A DNA stretch of 10,273 nucleotides from Acanthamoeba sp. SK_2022b (Eukaryota; Discosea; Longamoebia; Acanthamoebidae): positions 1-10,273 of the forward strand of contig JANDJZ010000306.1 in assembly GCA_027943245.1 (NCBI GenBank). Reading direction: 5' to 3'. Shown here in pieces: positions 1 through 7,609 of this stretch. Below the pieces are notes generated by a model. That model was not told where the DNA came from. It was given only the letters and a program-made list of their open reading frames with translations, and ran no database searches. A program made the position numbers and the translations under genes. Each line of letters starts with the position of its first letter. The stretch's first letter is position 1.

Positions 1-110
1 TCTTCAAGATTCCCAAGGTCATCAAGGAACAATGCAACGAGAAACTGGAAGACGTGGACATCTATGACATCAGCGACCCTGTCGCGCTCCTGGCGCAGAT
101 GCCCTACTGA
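1..110 (+). CDS. C-terminal end of an unrecognised protein (5' part outside window)
   Basis: A reading frame enters from the left edge (first full codon at 3) and stops at TGA 108-110, giving 35 residues that end in AQMPY. The fragment is charged and looks coding (for example KIPKVIKEQ, EDVDIYDISD), with no low complexity and G/C-rich third positions like the genes to the right. A poly(A) signal 64 bases after the stop supports this as a real gene end. No domain can be recognised from so short a tail, so no function is proposed. Whether the fragment is one exon or crosses a splice site before base 3 cannot be seen. Confidence 0.6.
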   Translation, partial: FKIPKVIKEQCNEKLEDVDIYDISDPVALLAQMPY

Positions 111-173
111 CGACCTTTGGGTTAACGTCCTCCAGCATTCCCGCTCCGGAGAGATAACTGCAAGGAAAACACG

Positions 174-179
174 AATAAA
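174..179 (+). terminator. Poly(A) signal AATAAA of the left-edge gene
   Basis: A canonical AATAAA hexamer lies 64 bases after the TGA at 108-110, followed by GT-rich sequence (GCGTGTGCG) that could serve as the downstream element. It fits the 3' end of the left-edge gene. Confidence 0.5.
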
Positions 180-617
180 TGCGCGTGTGCGACCAGAAGC
201 AGCATTGCCCCATGAATAGGCGTAGGGACGATCAACCCGTCGTGCCAACGCTGTCTTTGTCCAGCCAACCGCCACGTTCCACTAATGCTTACTCCGGACC
301 AACCGCACGCGTGCTTCCATCTGGAGTCGATTGATTTCGCGCGAACTTTCACGGAGTAGATTGGCGACCAATGGCGGTTCAGCAGGAAAGAGAGAAGTGG
401 AGTCCGGGAGCTTTGGTGGTCCCTTCATGTCCGTCTTCCAAAGTGGACCAACACAACAACAGAACAACCCTTTGAACTCAACTCTGTTGTGGTTGTAGTT
501 CTTGTTCGTTCTGTTAAACGACATCCCTTCTTTCAGAGAGAGAGAGAGAGAGAGACGCATTGAAGAAAGGGATCAACCAGGTCGGGGTGGAAGGAACAAG
601 AGAGCGGAACAACGACG
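180..617 (+). promoter_or_regulatory. Intergenic region and 5' leader of the transporter gene
   Basis: No credible gene is seen in these 438 bases on either strand; open frames here are short and of biased composition. The stretch should hold the transporter promoter and 5' leader. No clear TATA box is visible. The last 85 bases are purine-rich and include an (AG)n run at 535-555. The sequence just before that run (CCCTTCTTTCAG, ending at 536) resembles a 3' splice site, so a 5'-leader intron is possible but not shown. Confidence 0.4.
535..555. repeat. (AG)n microsatellite in the transporter 5' leader
   Basis: Ten and a half perfect AG units end 62 bases before the transporter ATG. A GAGA-type tract could act in the promoter or be transcribed in the leader; neither is shown by sequence alone. 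Confidence 0.8.
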
Positions 618-2858
618 ATGTTGCTGTCACAAAGCCACGACCGAGTACTGGACCTGTCGGGCAACCCGTGGGCCAGGGAGGAGATGGCGCTGTGTGGCAG
701 AGGCCGGAGCAGCTGCGGGGACGTCGACTCGCTGCTCGCGGGCGAGAAGCTGCCGCTACTCAGCGCCTACAAGCTCATCCCCTCTGCACCATCGCCAGCA
801 CCCTCCGCCAAGAGCGGCTTGGCCATGCGGGACTCCCTTGGCTCCTCCCTCAAGGAGGGCGGCCTCTACTCGAGCACCAACAACAGCCAAATGATGCATC
901 TCCTCGTGGGAGGAGACGAGGAAACAGCTTACGCCAGCCAGCCCACAGCCACCACGCAGGTTGCCCACCCCCCCATCACCTACTTGTGTTTGTTTGGTCT
1001 CTACTTGCGCCAGCAATTATGAATAATTAATTTGAAATAATTATTAAACATAATAATTATTCATTATCCGTGGTGCACGCATCAGCCGTGGTACACGCTG
1101 CCCAAGGGCGGAGTGGTGGCGTCAACCTTCCAGATGCTCACATCGACCATCGGTACACCGGCCCACCCTTGGCCAACAGCCGTTGCAATGTGCAGTCCCA
1201 TGACTACGTAGGCGCTCTTTCTTACCGACCAACATGGACGACTTGTGTACGCGCGCGGTGCAGGCTCCTCGTCGCTGACGCTGCCATTCATCTTCATGCA
1301 ATTCGGGCTGGCGTCGGGCGTGGCCTTCCTCCTGCTGGGCGCGGCGCTCACCTTCTACTCCTACCACCTCCTCGTCTCCGCGCTCGAGGCCACCCACACC
1401 ACCTCCTACGAGGAGCTCGTCGGCAAAGTCCTGGGCAAGCGCATGGTGTGGGCCCAGCCTTCTCTCTCTCTCTCTCTCTCGCTATCGCTCCACATCAACG
1501 CTCACTCTCCCACGCGCGCGCGCAACGCAACAGGAGAAGGTGGTGAACGTGAACATCATCGTCGTGTCGTGGGGCAGCGCGATCGGCAAGCTGATCATCG
1601 TGGGCGACGTGCTGCCCAACTACCTGCGGCTGTTCCTGGGCGTGGACCTGGGCGAGCTGTCCCACTACTCCTCCTCCTCCTCCTCCTCCTCGTGGTCACC
1701 GGGGCCCGCGGCGTCGGCCTTCCTGACCGAGCGGTGGTTCCTCATCCTGGCCTTCACCCTGGTCGTCATCCTGCCGCTGGCGCTGGTCAAGAACCTGTCG
1801 TCGCTGCGCTACGTGTCGTCGCTGGGCTTCGCCTCCATCTTCTTCCTGCTGTTCATCATCCTCTTCCGCTCGTTCGAGCGCTTCGCGCTGGCCACCGAGT
1901 GGGACGTCGTGCGCGACCGCATCGCCTACGCCAACTTTGGGTCGCCCGCGCTCCTCCCGCTCCTCCCGATCATGTTCTACGTCTACTCTGCCCACATCTC
2001 CATCTTCCCGCTCTACCAGGAGCTCCAGCCCCAGGACGGCCGGCGCATGCAGCGCATCCTCTTCACCGACTGCCTCATCCTCTTCCTCTTCTACTCTGCT
2101 CTCGGTACGCCCTCTCCCGTGCGCCCTGCCTCCCGTGCGCGCAAGCTCTGACATCATCGTGTGGTGTGTGTGTGTGTGTGTGGTGTGTGTGTGTGTGTGC
2201 GCGCGCGCGCGATGTGTGTGTGTGTGTGTGTGTTGATGGAAGGCGTGTGCGGCTACTTGTCGTTCCTGGATGCGACGCAGCAGAACATGCTGAACAACTA
2301 CCCGCTGAGCGACATACTGCTCCAGGCCGCGTCGTTCATCTTCACCATCGCCCTCATCACGAGCGTGCCCTTCTTCACCACGCCCTGTCGCACAAGGTAG
2401 TGCTCTCCCCCTCCCTCCCTGTTTATGTCCTCCGCAGCCGCCAAACGCTCACCGCCTCCTGCGCAGTGTGGACTACATGCTCTTTGGCCCGAGCGAAGGC
2501 CCGCACGTCTTCCGTGACGTGCTGGAGACGCTGGCCATCATCTTCCTCCTCGTCTTCGTGGCCATCGCCGTCCCCAACATCACCACGGTATCTGTCCCCT
2601 GCCTTGACCACACTCGCGCGCGCGGGAGTGATTCGCATTCGCTCACACATGTGGACCGACGAACAGGTGTTTGGTCTGCTGGGCGGAACGTGCGTGATGT
2701 TCTGCGGCCACATCGTGCCGGCGCTCACCCACCTCAAGGTGTCGGGCGCGAGCTGGAAGGACCCCCACACCTACCTCTCGTCGCTCCTCATCACCATCGG
2801 CCTCTCCATGGGCGTCATCGGCACCGCGTCCAACCTCTACCTCAACTTCCTCCGATGA
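618..2858 (+). CDS. AAAP-family amino acid transporter, SLC38/AVT-like, 7 exons, 542 aa
   Basis: Proton- or sodium-coupled amino acid transporter of the amino acid/auxin permease family (Aa_trans fold, about 11 membrane segments). Exons: 618-959, 1086-1152, 1264-1445, 1534-2104, 2243-2396, 2467-2587, 2667-2858; all introns are GT-AG, phases agree, and the total is 1629 bases. Residues 1-114 form a hydrophilic N-terminal tail. Membrane segment 1 (about 121-148) carries TSTIGSSSLTLP, matching the unwound, substrate-binding GAG.LALP-type motif. Segment 3 carries SAIGKLIIVGDVLP, very close to the SLC38 form. PIMFYVYSAHISIFPLYQEL (342-361) matches the conserved family segment before the loop with RRMQRI. 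Later membrane segments lie near 412-432, 457-475, 480-500 and 515-540. A run of eight serines (243-250) sits in a loop, encoded by a TCC repeat. The tail has candidate endosomal sorting motifs. Substrate and ion coupling cannot be told. The ATG at 618 is the first in-frame one giving this tail; the family call is secure, the N-terminus less so. Confidence 0.9.
1019..1064. repeat. AT-rich inverted repeat inside transporter intron 1
   Basis: In otherwise GC-rich DNA, this patch contains a perfect 11-base inverted repeat (1036-1046 and 1051-1061, 4-base loop AACA). It also holds a second, mutually exclusive 11-base pairing (1019-1029 with 1054-1064). It lies 21 bases before the 3' splice site at 1085 and may hold the branch region. 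Confidence 0.85.
1461..1480. repeat. (TC)10 pyrimidine tract in transporter intron 3
   Basis: Ten TC units begin 15 bases after the 5' splice site of intron 3 (1446-1533). A GC-alternating run CACGCGCGCGCGC (1511-1523) follows just before the 3' splice site. Confidence 0.85.
2164..2233. repeat. (GT)n-(GC)n-(GT)n tract in transporter intron 4, Z-DNA-prone
   Basis: Most of intron 4 (2105-2242) is GT repeat, interrupted by a perfect purine-pyrimidine alternation at 2183-2210 that passes from (GT)n into (GC)6 at 2199-2210. The repeat ends 9 bases before the 3' splice site, so this intron has a UG-rich tract where a pyrimidine tract would normally be. Confidence 0.9.
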
Positions 2859-3480
2859 CCCGAGGGGCTAACTGCCAAAGTTTTCGGTTGGGTAAAGAAA
2901 AAGAGTTGCATTTGAATGTTGTTTGTTGTTAAGGGCCGACAAGTCACTCGCCTCCTCGCGATGGCCTTGGTCGCGGTCACCCTATCGTTGACATCCGCCT
3001 GCGGCTCTTTACCGATGACGACGCTGCTTTCGTGGGCTGGGCCGACTGGTCGCGCTCGAGCGCGCGTTGGGGCGTGTGGTAGCGAACGCTTGCTGGGCTG
3101 GGAGAGCTGGGGGCCGGCCACCTTCACCTGCAGAGAGACAGAAGAAAGAGAGAAACGGAGGGGATAGACACACAGAGGATGGCCGAGCCCCAAGCCATCC
3201 CCATCTCCGGTAGGACGGAGAACAGAGGCCTGAACTCTCTCAAGTCCTCGCATGCGCCTGCAGGGGCACCACCTATATGGCCAGGCAAGTCCTCAGGGAG
3301 ACCCATGGGGCTGAGGACCGCACACGATGCCGTGGTTCGCACACTGAGGTTGGACATGCTCAGAGCAGGTAGTTCTGTGTGCGTGAGAAGACAGAATGGA
3401 GAAGAGAGAGCACAACCATGTCGCCTCAGAGGGTAACCGCCCACCTCGGTTAAACCATGAGTCACGCACAACCAAACACA
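2859..3480. other. Region after the transporter stop; no recognised gene
   Basis: The first 75 bases are AT/GT-rich and fit a transporter 3' UTR, though no AATAAA is seen. Further right no protein family is recognised in any frame. On the plus strand an 85-codon frame (3179-3436, MAEPQAIPIS...) has a good ATG context and a purine-rich leader, but an ordinary composition and no homology I can name. On the minus strand a very strong 3' splice-site-like sequence (long C/T run ending CTCTCTGCAG, about 3169-3130) precedes an open frame that begins VKVAGPQLSQPSKRS. A second such site is near 3375 (TCTTCTCACGCACACAG). This may be the 3' part of a minus-strand transcript, but no full model could be built. 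Confidence 0.35.
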
Positions 3481-4048
3481 CTAACACACATAGGCTCGAG
3501 GTGGCCCTCTGTCCCACAGAAGAAAGCTTGCGGTCACTCTGAAAATGAGAAAGGGGGGGGGGGAGAAGCAGCCATGTACCTTGCAGGCCCCCCGCAGCTG
3601 TTCTCCTTCAGGCCCGGCGGTCGTGCTTGAGTTGGAGGGCATCTGTAATAGAGCCCGAGAGGTGGTCAATACTTGAAAAGATGAAAGATGTAAGATGAGG
3701 TTACCTTTTACTCTGAAGGGTTTCGTGGGCAAGGGCTCAGTCCGGCCCAGGTACAAGCTCAGTCCACCAGGTCCACGGTCGCCTCACTTGCAGCTCGGAT
3801 GGATGTAGCGGGACTCGAGGCATAGCTTATGTAGAATGGACGGTGAGGGAGGCAAGAGGTTCCGCAGGTAGTTTGGTGGTTGGTTGTAGCTGGTGGGTAG
3901 AAAAGTGAAGAACTGAGGTCGAAACGGGCGTTCAAATACCTGCTCGGGGGGGGGTTCCCTTGCGTTGGCACCGTTCCATTGGAGCATTACATTGCAACCT
4001 CACCCAAGAGAGCTCGAGTTTTCCAACGTCTCCACCAGTCCAAGCCAT
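3481..4048 (-). other. Candidate spliced minus-strand unit, 4 exons, about 105 aa, unrecognised
   Basis: Not a recognised family. Reading the minus strand from an ATG at 4048, exon 4048-4004 (begins MAWTGGDVGK) ends at a near-ideal donor TGG|GTGAGG. The next acceptor is a C9 run plus GAGCAG at 3940. Exon 3939-3788 (begins VFERPFRPQF) ends at CAA|GTGAGG. Exon 3642-3580 follows a CTATTACAG acceptor. The last intron is only 41 bases (3579-3539), with donor GTACAT and a C11-TTTCTCATTTTCAG tract, leading to exon 3538-3481 with stop TAG. Phases agree through all four exons. An 8-base microexon (AGTAAAAG) near 3709 would give a different, shorter end. The introns are mostly shorter than those of the neighbours, and the protein has no domain or motif, so a noncoding RNA, a decaying gene or chance are all possible. 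Bases 4049-4200 between it and the WD40 gene show nothing further. Confidence 0.25.
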
Positions 4049-4207
4049 TCTGATCGCTGCACGTGAGCACTCCTGGCCAATGGATCGAAAAAAGGCGTGG
4101 CTGTTTCCTTTTCTCAATCTGCGTCGTTCCGGCGCTTTCCTTCTTTGTCCTTGCCGTGTTTCCCCTTAATTTCTGTTTTGCTTTCGGCCTTTTCTGTGAC
4201 TTTTTGG

Positions 4208-4250
4208 ATATTTATTTGTTTATTTATTTATTTATTCAATTTATTTACAT
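4208..4250 (-). terminator. Cluster of poly(A) signals at the WDR26-like gene 3' end
   Basis: On the minus strand the (TAAA)n-type run contains about six overlapping or adjacent AATAAA hexamers (plus-strand TTTATT at 4211, 4219, 4223, 4227, 4231 and 4240). They lie some 50-80 bases after the stop codon at 4293. This is the expected place for cleavage and polyadenylation, and the repeat makes the signal redundant. Confidence 0.7.
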
Positions 4251-4292
4251 TCACGCACAAGGTAGGCCAGCCAAGCAACGGCCCAAGGCCGC

Positions 4293-6054
4293 TCAGTCGT
4301 GCGGCTTGCTGCCCTCCTCGTCCTGCGCGATGTTCATGGCAGCCACCCCGTCGCTGTCGCAGTCATCGTCTTCCTCATCGCCATCATCATCCTCATCGTC
4401 ATCATCGGCCTTCTCCTTCTCCTTGACCTGCTGCAGCTGGCCGTGACGATCGTGGGCGTGCACCCCGTTGCCTCCTCCACCGACGGCCTTGCCGTTCTCG
4501 GTCGCGACGCCCCCGTGCTCGCCCTCGTGCGCGCCCCGCGCCTTCCTCTTCGTGCCGTGCCTCTTCGGGGCGTGCTCCGACTCCCAGATGCGGATCGTGT
4601 GGTCGTCCGAGGCCGCGGCGAGCTGGTGCGGGTTCTTGGGGTTCCACGCCACCGAGTTGACCGTGCCCGTGTGGCCGGCGAGCGAGTCCAACAGCGTGCC
4701 GTGCTCCCGGTTCCATATGTACACGTTGTTGTCCTCGCTGCCCGACAGAACGAAGCCCTGGCCCACGCCCCCAAAGCACGACCGAATGACGAAGCGGCTC
4801 TGCTTGTGCCCACTGCGCGCATCCCTCCCCGGAAACCGTTGCGTTGGCTGCAGGCAAATTGCAGTGCAGTGCAGTGGGCGCGACACGTACGTGTACTTCT
4901 GGGCCAGCGTACGCGTGTCGAGGTCCCAGAGGTGGATCTCCTGCGAGGCGAGGTTCACGAGCAGGTATCGACTGTCGTCGGATATCGACAGCGACGTGAT
5001 CGCCTCCGTCTCGTCGAGGCTACGCACACGTTCATCATCGCGTGAGTAACACGCACACGCACACATAGCGAGCGGTGGGCGGGGGAGGGAGAGAGAGAGA
5101 GGGAGAGGAGGAGCTGGTACCTCTCCTTCTCCCCCTTTTGGATGTCGTAGAGTCGAATCCTCTTCTCCTGGGTGACCACGATAAGCCACTGGCCGTTGGG
5201 AGAGACGACCAGGTCGTTGATTTGCGAGCGCGCAAAGTCCCACGCGTGCACGTCCTTTCCCTCCAGATCCTATTGTGTGTGTGTGTGTGTTGTGGTGTGT
5301 GTGTGTGTGTGTTGTGGTGTGTGTGTGTGTGACAACGCGAGAGAAACACGAGTGGTCAGAACGCAGCAACGCAACACTACCGTCGAGACGACGAACACGA
5401 CGAGCCCGCGGAGAGGGGAGAGGAGCAGAAGGAGACACGTGCCCACATGTAGATCTTCTTGTCCAAGCCGCCCGACACGAAATGCTTGCCGTCCGGCATC
5501 CACGCCAGCGTTGTCACGGCGTTCGTGTGCCTCAGGCAATCCGTAACTTGCTCGCCTGTACCGACGTCGCGCTTGCGTCAGCAGCAAGCAACCGCGCGCA
5601 GCAAATGGGGACAGCAAAGGAGGGAGAGAGAGCTTCGGGGCGTGTACCCGTCTGAGCGTTCCACAACCGCACCACGTTGTCCCCGCCCGCCGTGATGAGG
5701 TACTCGTCCGTGGGGCTCCACGACAGAAACGACGTCTCCTTGCTGTGGCCCGCCAAGACGTGAAGCGGCTCCGCCGACTGCGCAACAGAGCGGGGTGAGC
5801 CATGTTGACGACGAAGCGCGTCGTGGTTGGGGCGAGTTGGGTTGGGTTGAGCGCAGGACAGAGAGGGGCGCGCACCCCGTCTTGGACGTTCCAGATGATG
5901 GCCGACTTGTCCCGCGAGGCAGAGGCCAGGAACTTGCCGTTGTGGGAGAACTGCACGTACCACACCTCGCCCGTGTGCGCGGTGAGCACGTGCTTGGTTT
6001 TCCGCGGCAGGCGGTCCCTGATCGAGTCGCGATGCGTGATTTGCTGTTAGTGCG

Positions 6055-6108
<54 letters not shown>

Positions 6109-6301
6109 TGACAATGGACGAGGGCCTGCGTGGAGGCGGAGCCGAGCGCGTACAGGGTGCAGGCGTGGTCCTCCAAGAGGGACAGATCGTCGTACTGCGT
6201 GTTGTGGAACTGGCAGTGCGACTTCTGGAACTCCAGCGCTTGAAGAACCAACGTCTCGAGCCTTCGCGGAGGTGGAAGAGTGCTCGAAGGAATGTATCCT
6301 G

Positions 6302-6356
<55 letters not shown>

Positions 6357-6580
6357 GTGTGTTGTGTGCGTGATGCGTGCGCCGACCAAACGGGACCGAC
6401 GCGTCAGCACCTGCGCGGGTGAAACGTTTTTTTAAATCACGAGTAGGAGAGGTCTCGGTACTCCTGAGCTTTTCGAGCAGCTTGGCGCGCGATGAGCCAT
6501 GCACGCCGTCCCAGTTGGCTCGTTGCTTCAGCTCGCTCGCGTCCGTGAGCATCATCAAGCTGCATCAACGTTGATTGTTA

Positions 6581-6642
<62 letters not shown>

Positions 6643-6912
6643 CCGGTTCAGCAACGTTGAAGTCGAGAGAGAGAGAGAGAGAGGAGATGGGCACAAGAGG
6701 GGGGTCTGACCTGCTCAGTCGATGGACGCGGGCAAAGTCCTGCCGGAGGGGCGTCAGCTCCTTTCGCAGACAGTCGAGAGCGTCGATCGCACGCCCCTGC
6801 TCGAGCAGCTCCAGGTACTTTTGCTCATAGAGCAAGAAGAGGACGCTCTGCGCGACGTTCGAGGGGAGATCGGGGGGTGAGTCCACTTAACTGCTTGACT
6901 GTTCATTGCTGG

Positions 6913-6970
<58 letters not shown>

Positions 6971-7609
6971 CACACACACAACACGTGTGCGCAAGTTGCT
7001 GATGTGGGCGCGTTGGTGTACCGGTACGTCGTCCTCATCAACGTGCAGTTCGGGAAGGAGGTCCTCCACGGCCTTCCACTCGCCACGGAGGACGCCCTCA
7101 CAGAAAGTGGTCACGGCCTCGGACTGCAACGACGTGCGCGACTCCTTGGCTACCATGGCCGCGCTTTGGCTGCCCCCCCCCCAACCACCAAACCATCCGC
7201 CGCGGCGATGCAAGTCAGCCGTTTGCTGAAGATCTTGGTTTGCCGGCAATCCGTCGACGAAGTAGAAAGATGCTTCATCTTTTGTGGGGAGAAAAAGATA
7301 TACGTACTTGAGGCCCAAGTCGCAGAGTGCCTGGATAAGAAGGCGAACGTAGTCATCCCGCTTGACAAGGGGGTAGGGGGGCTGGGCAGTGCCAGCCGCA
7401 ACCGCCGTTTCACCTTCAGAGCCGCCGTTCAGCATGCTGCCGCTAGCGTTGGAGTCAGACAACGACGTCCTTGCTCGTTTGCGGGGAGGGGTAGACTCCA
7501 GATTATCCGCTCCTTCCACTGTAGGCTTCAGGTGAGAGTGGAGGAGGAGATGGCAAGAGCAAAAGAGATGCATGAGCCCCAAGCCAAGCATAAAATCCAA
7601 ACTTGTCAT
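4293..7609 (-). CDS. WDR26/GID7-like LisH-CTLH-WD40 protein, subunit of GID/CTLH E3 ligase, 11 exons, ~672 aa
   Basis: WDR26/GID7 family: scaffold subunit of the multi-protein GID/CTLH ubiquitin ligase, supporting assembly and substrate placement. Exons (minus): 7609-7308, 7169-7022, 6847-6711, 6559-6462, 6298-6154, 6017-5876, 5777-5648, 5555-5437, 5269-5121, 5019-4891, 4812-4293. Spliced order: basic patch PRKRAR (42-47, possible NLS); LisH near 84-116 (DDYVRLLIQALCDLGLNQSA); CTLH (FLLYEQKYLELL, then RKELTPLR); linker YIPSSTLPPPRRLETL, colinear with human WDR26; WD40 repeats about 285-577, with WSPTDEYLITAGG, SCFGG...SGSEDNNVYIW and ASDDHTIRIW. A low-complexity tail ends in an Asp/Glu run (636-654). 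Intron 10 (4890-4813) has no stop and a multiple-of-three length; it is called because removing it restores colinearity with human WDR26. Uncertain: the start (ATGs at 7609, 7591 and 7573; the hydrophobic, Cys-containing first 27 residues may be leader or intron sequence) and the intron 8 donor. An in-frame TAA at 6889-6887 forces intron 2 to be spliced. Confidence 0.93.
5275..5331. repeat. Interrupted (GT)n array in WDR26-like intron 8
   Basis: Three GT blocks are separated by TGTGG-type interruptions. In the transcript this is a (CA)n array ending only 5 bases before the intron 8 acceptor (5270), in the place of a pyrimidine tract. Confidence 0.9.
6056..6107. repeat. (TG)26 array in WDR26-like intron 5
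   Basis: Fifty-two bases of perfect TG, read as (CA)n in the minus-strand transcript. It lies inside intron 5 (6153-6018), about 37 bases before its acceptor. Confidence 0.95.
6304..6355. repeat. (GT)26 array in WDR26-like intron 4
   Basis: Fifty-two bases of perfect GT, (CA)n in the transcript. The array ends 5 bases before the intron 4 acceptor (CGACAG, exon from 6298), so it replaces the usual pyrimidine tract. Confidence 0.95.
6584..6640. repeat. (GT)28 array in WDR26-like intron 3
   Basis: Fifty-seven bases of perfect GT, (CA)n in the transcript, inside intron 3 (6710-6560). A separate (GA)n run (6666-6683; CT-rich in the transcript) lies in the same intron. Confidence 0.95.
6915..6967. 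repeat. (CA)26 array in WDR26-like intron 2, opposite orientation to the others
   Basis: Fifty-three bases of perfect CA on the plus strand, (UG)n in the minus-strand transcript, inside intron 2 (7021-6848). It is the only array in this gene with that orientation, so it is complementary to those in introns 3, 4, 5 and 8. Confidence 0.95.

Noticed and set aside
1245..2858. A 537-codon open frame across most of the transporter gene
   Set aside because: It uses the right frame only in exons 3 and 7. Between them it reads exon 4 in the wrong frame (Arg/His/Pro-rich) and translates introns, whereas the spliced model gives clean membrane segments.
3179..3436. 85-codon plus-strand frame starting MAEPQAIPIS
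   Set aside because: Good start context, but no recognisable motif, and it is antisense to strong minus-strand splice signals; support is too weak for a gene call.
5532..6558. Open frames with long HTHTHT or VCVCVC stretches
   Set aside because: These are translations of intronic (CA)n/(GT)n arrays, which contain no stop codons in most frames; the real exons use only parts of these frames.
6886..6985. Alternative intron 2 of the WDR26-like gene (donor at 6984, acceptor at 6886)
   Set aside because: It also keeps the frame, but it inserts about 27 extra residues and uses a poor donor and an acceptor without pyrimidines. The 7021-6848 intron has a GTACAC donor, a C/T-rich CGCAG acceptor and better family colinearity.
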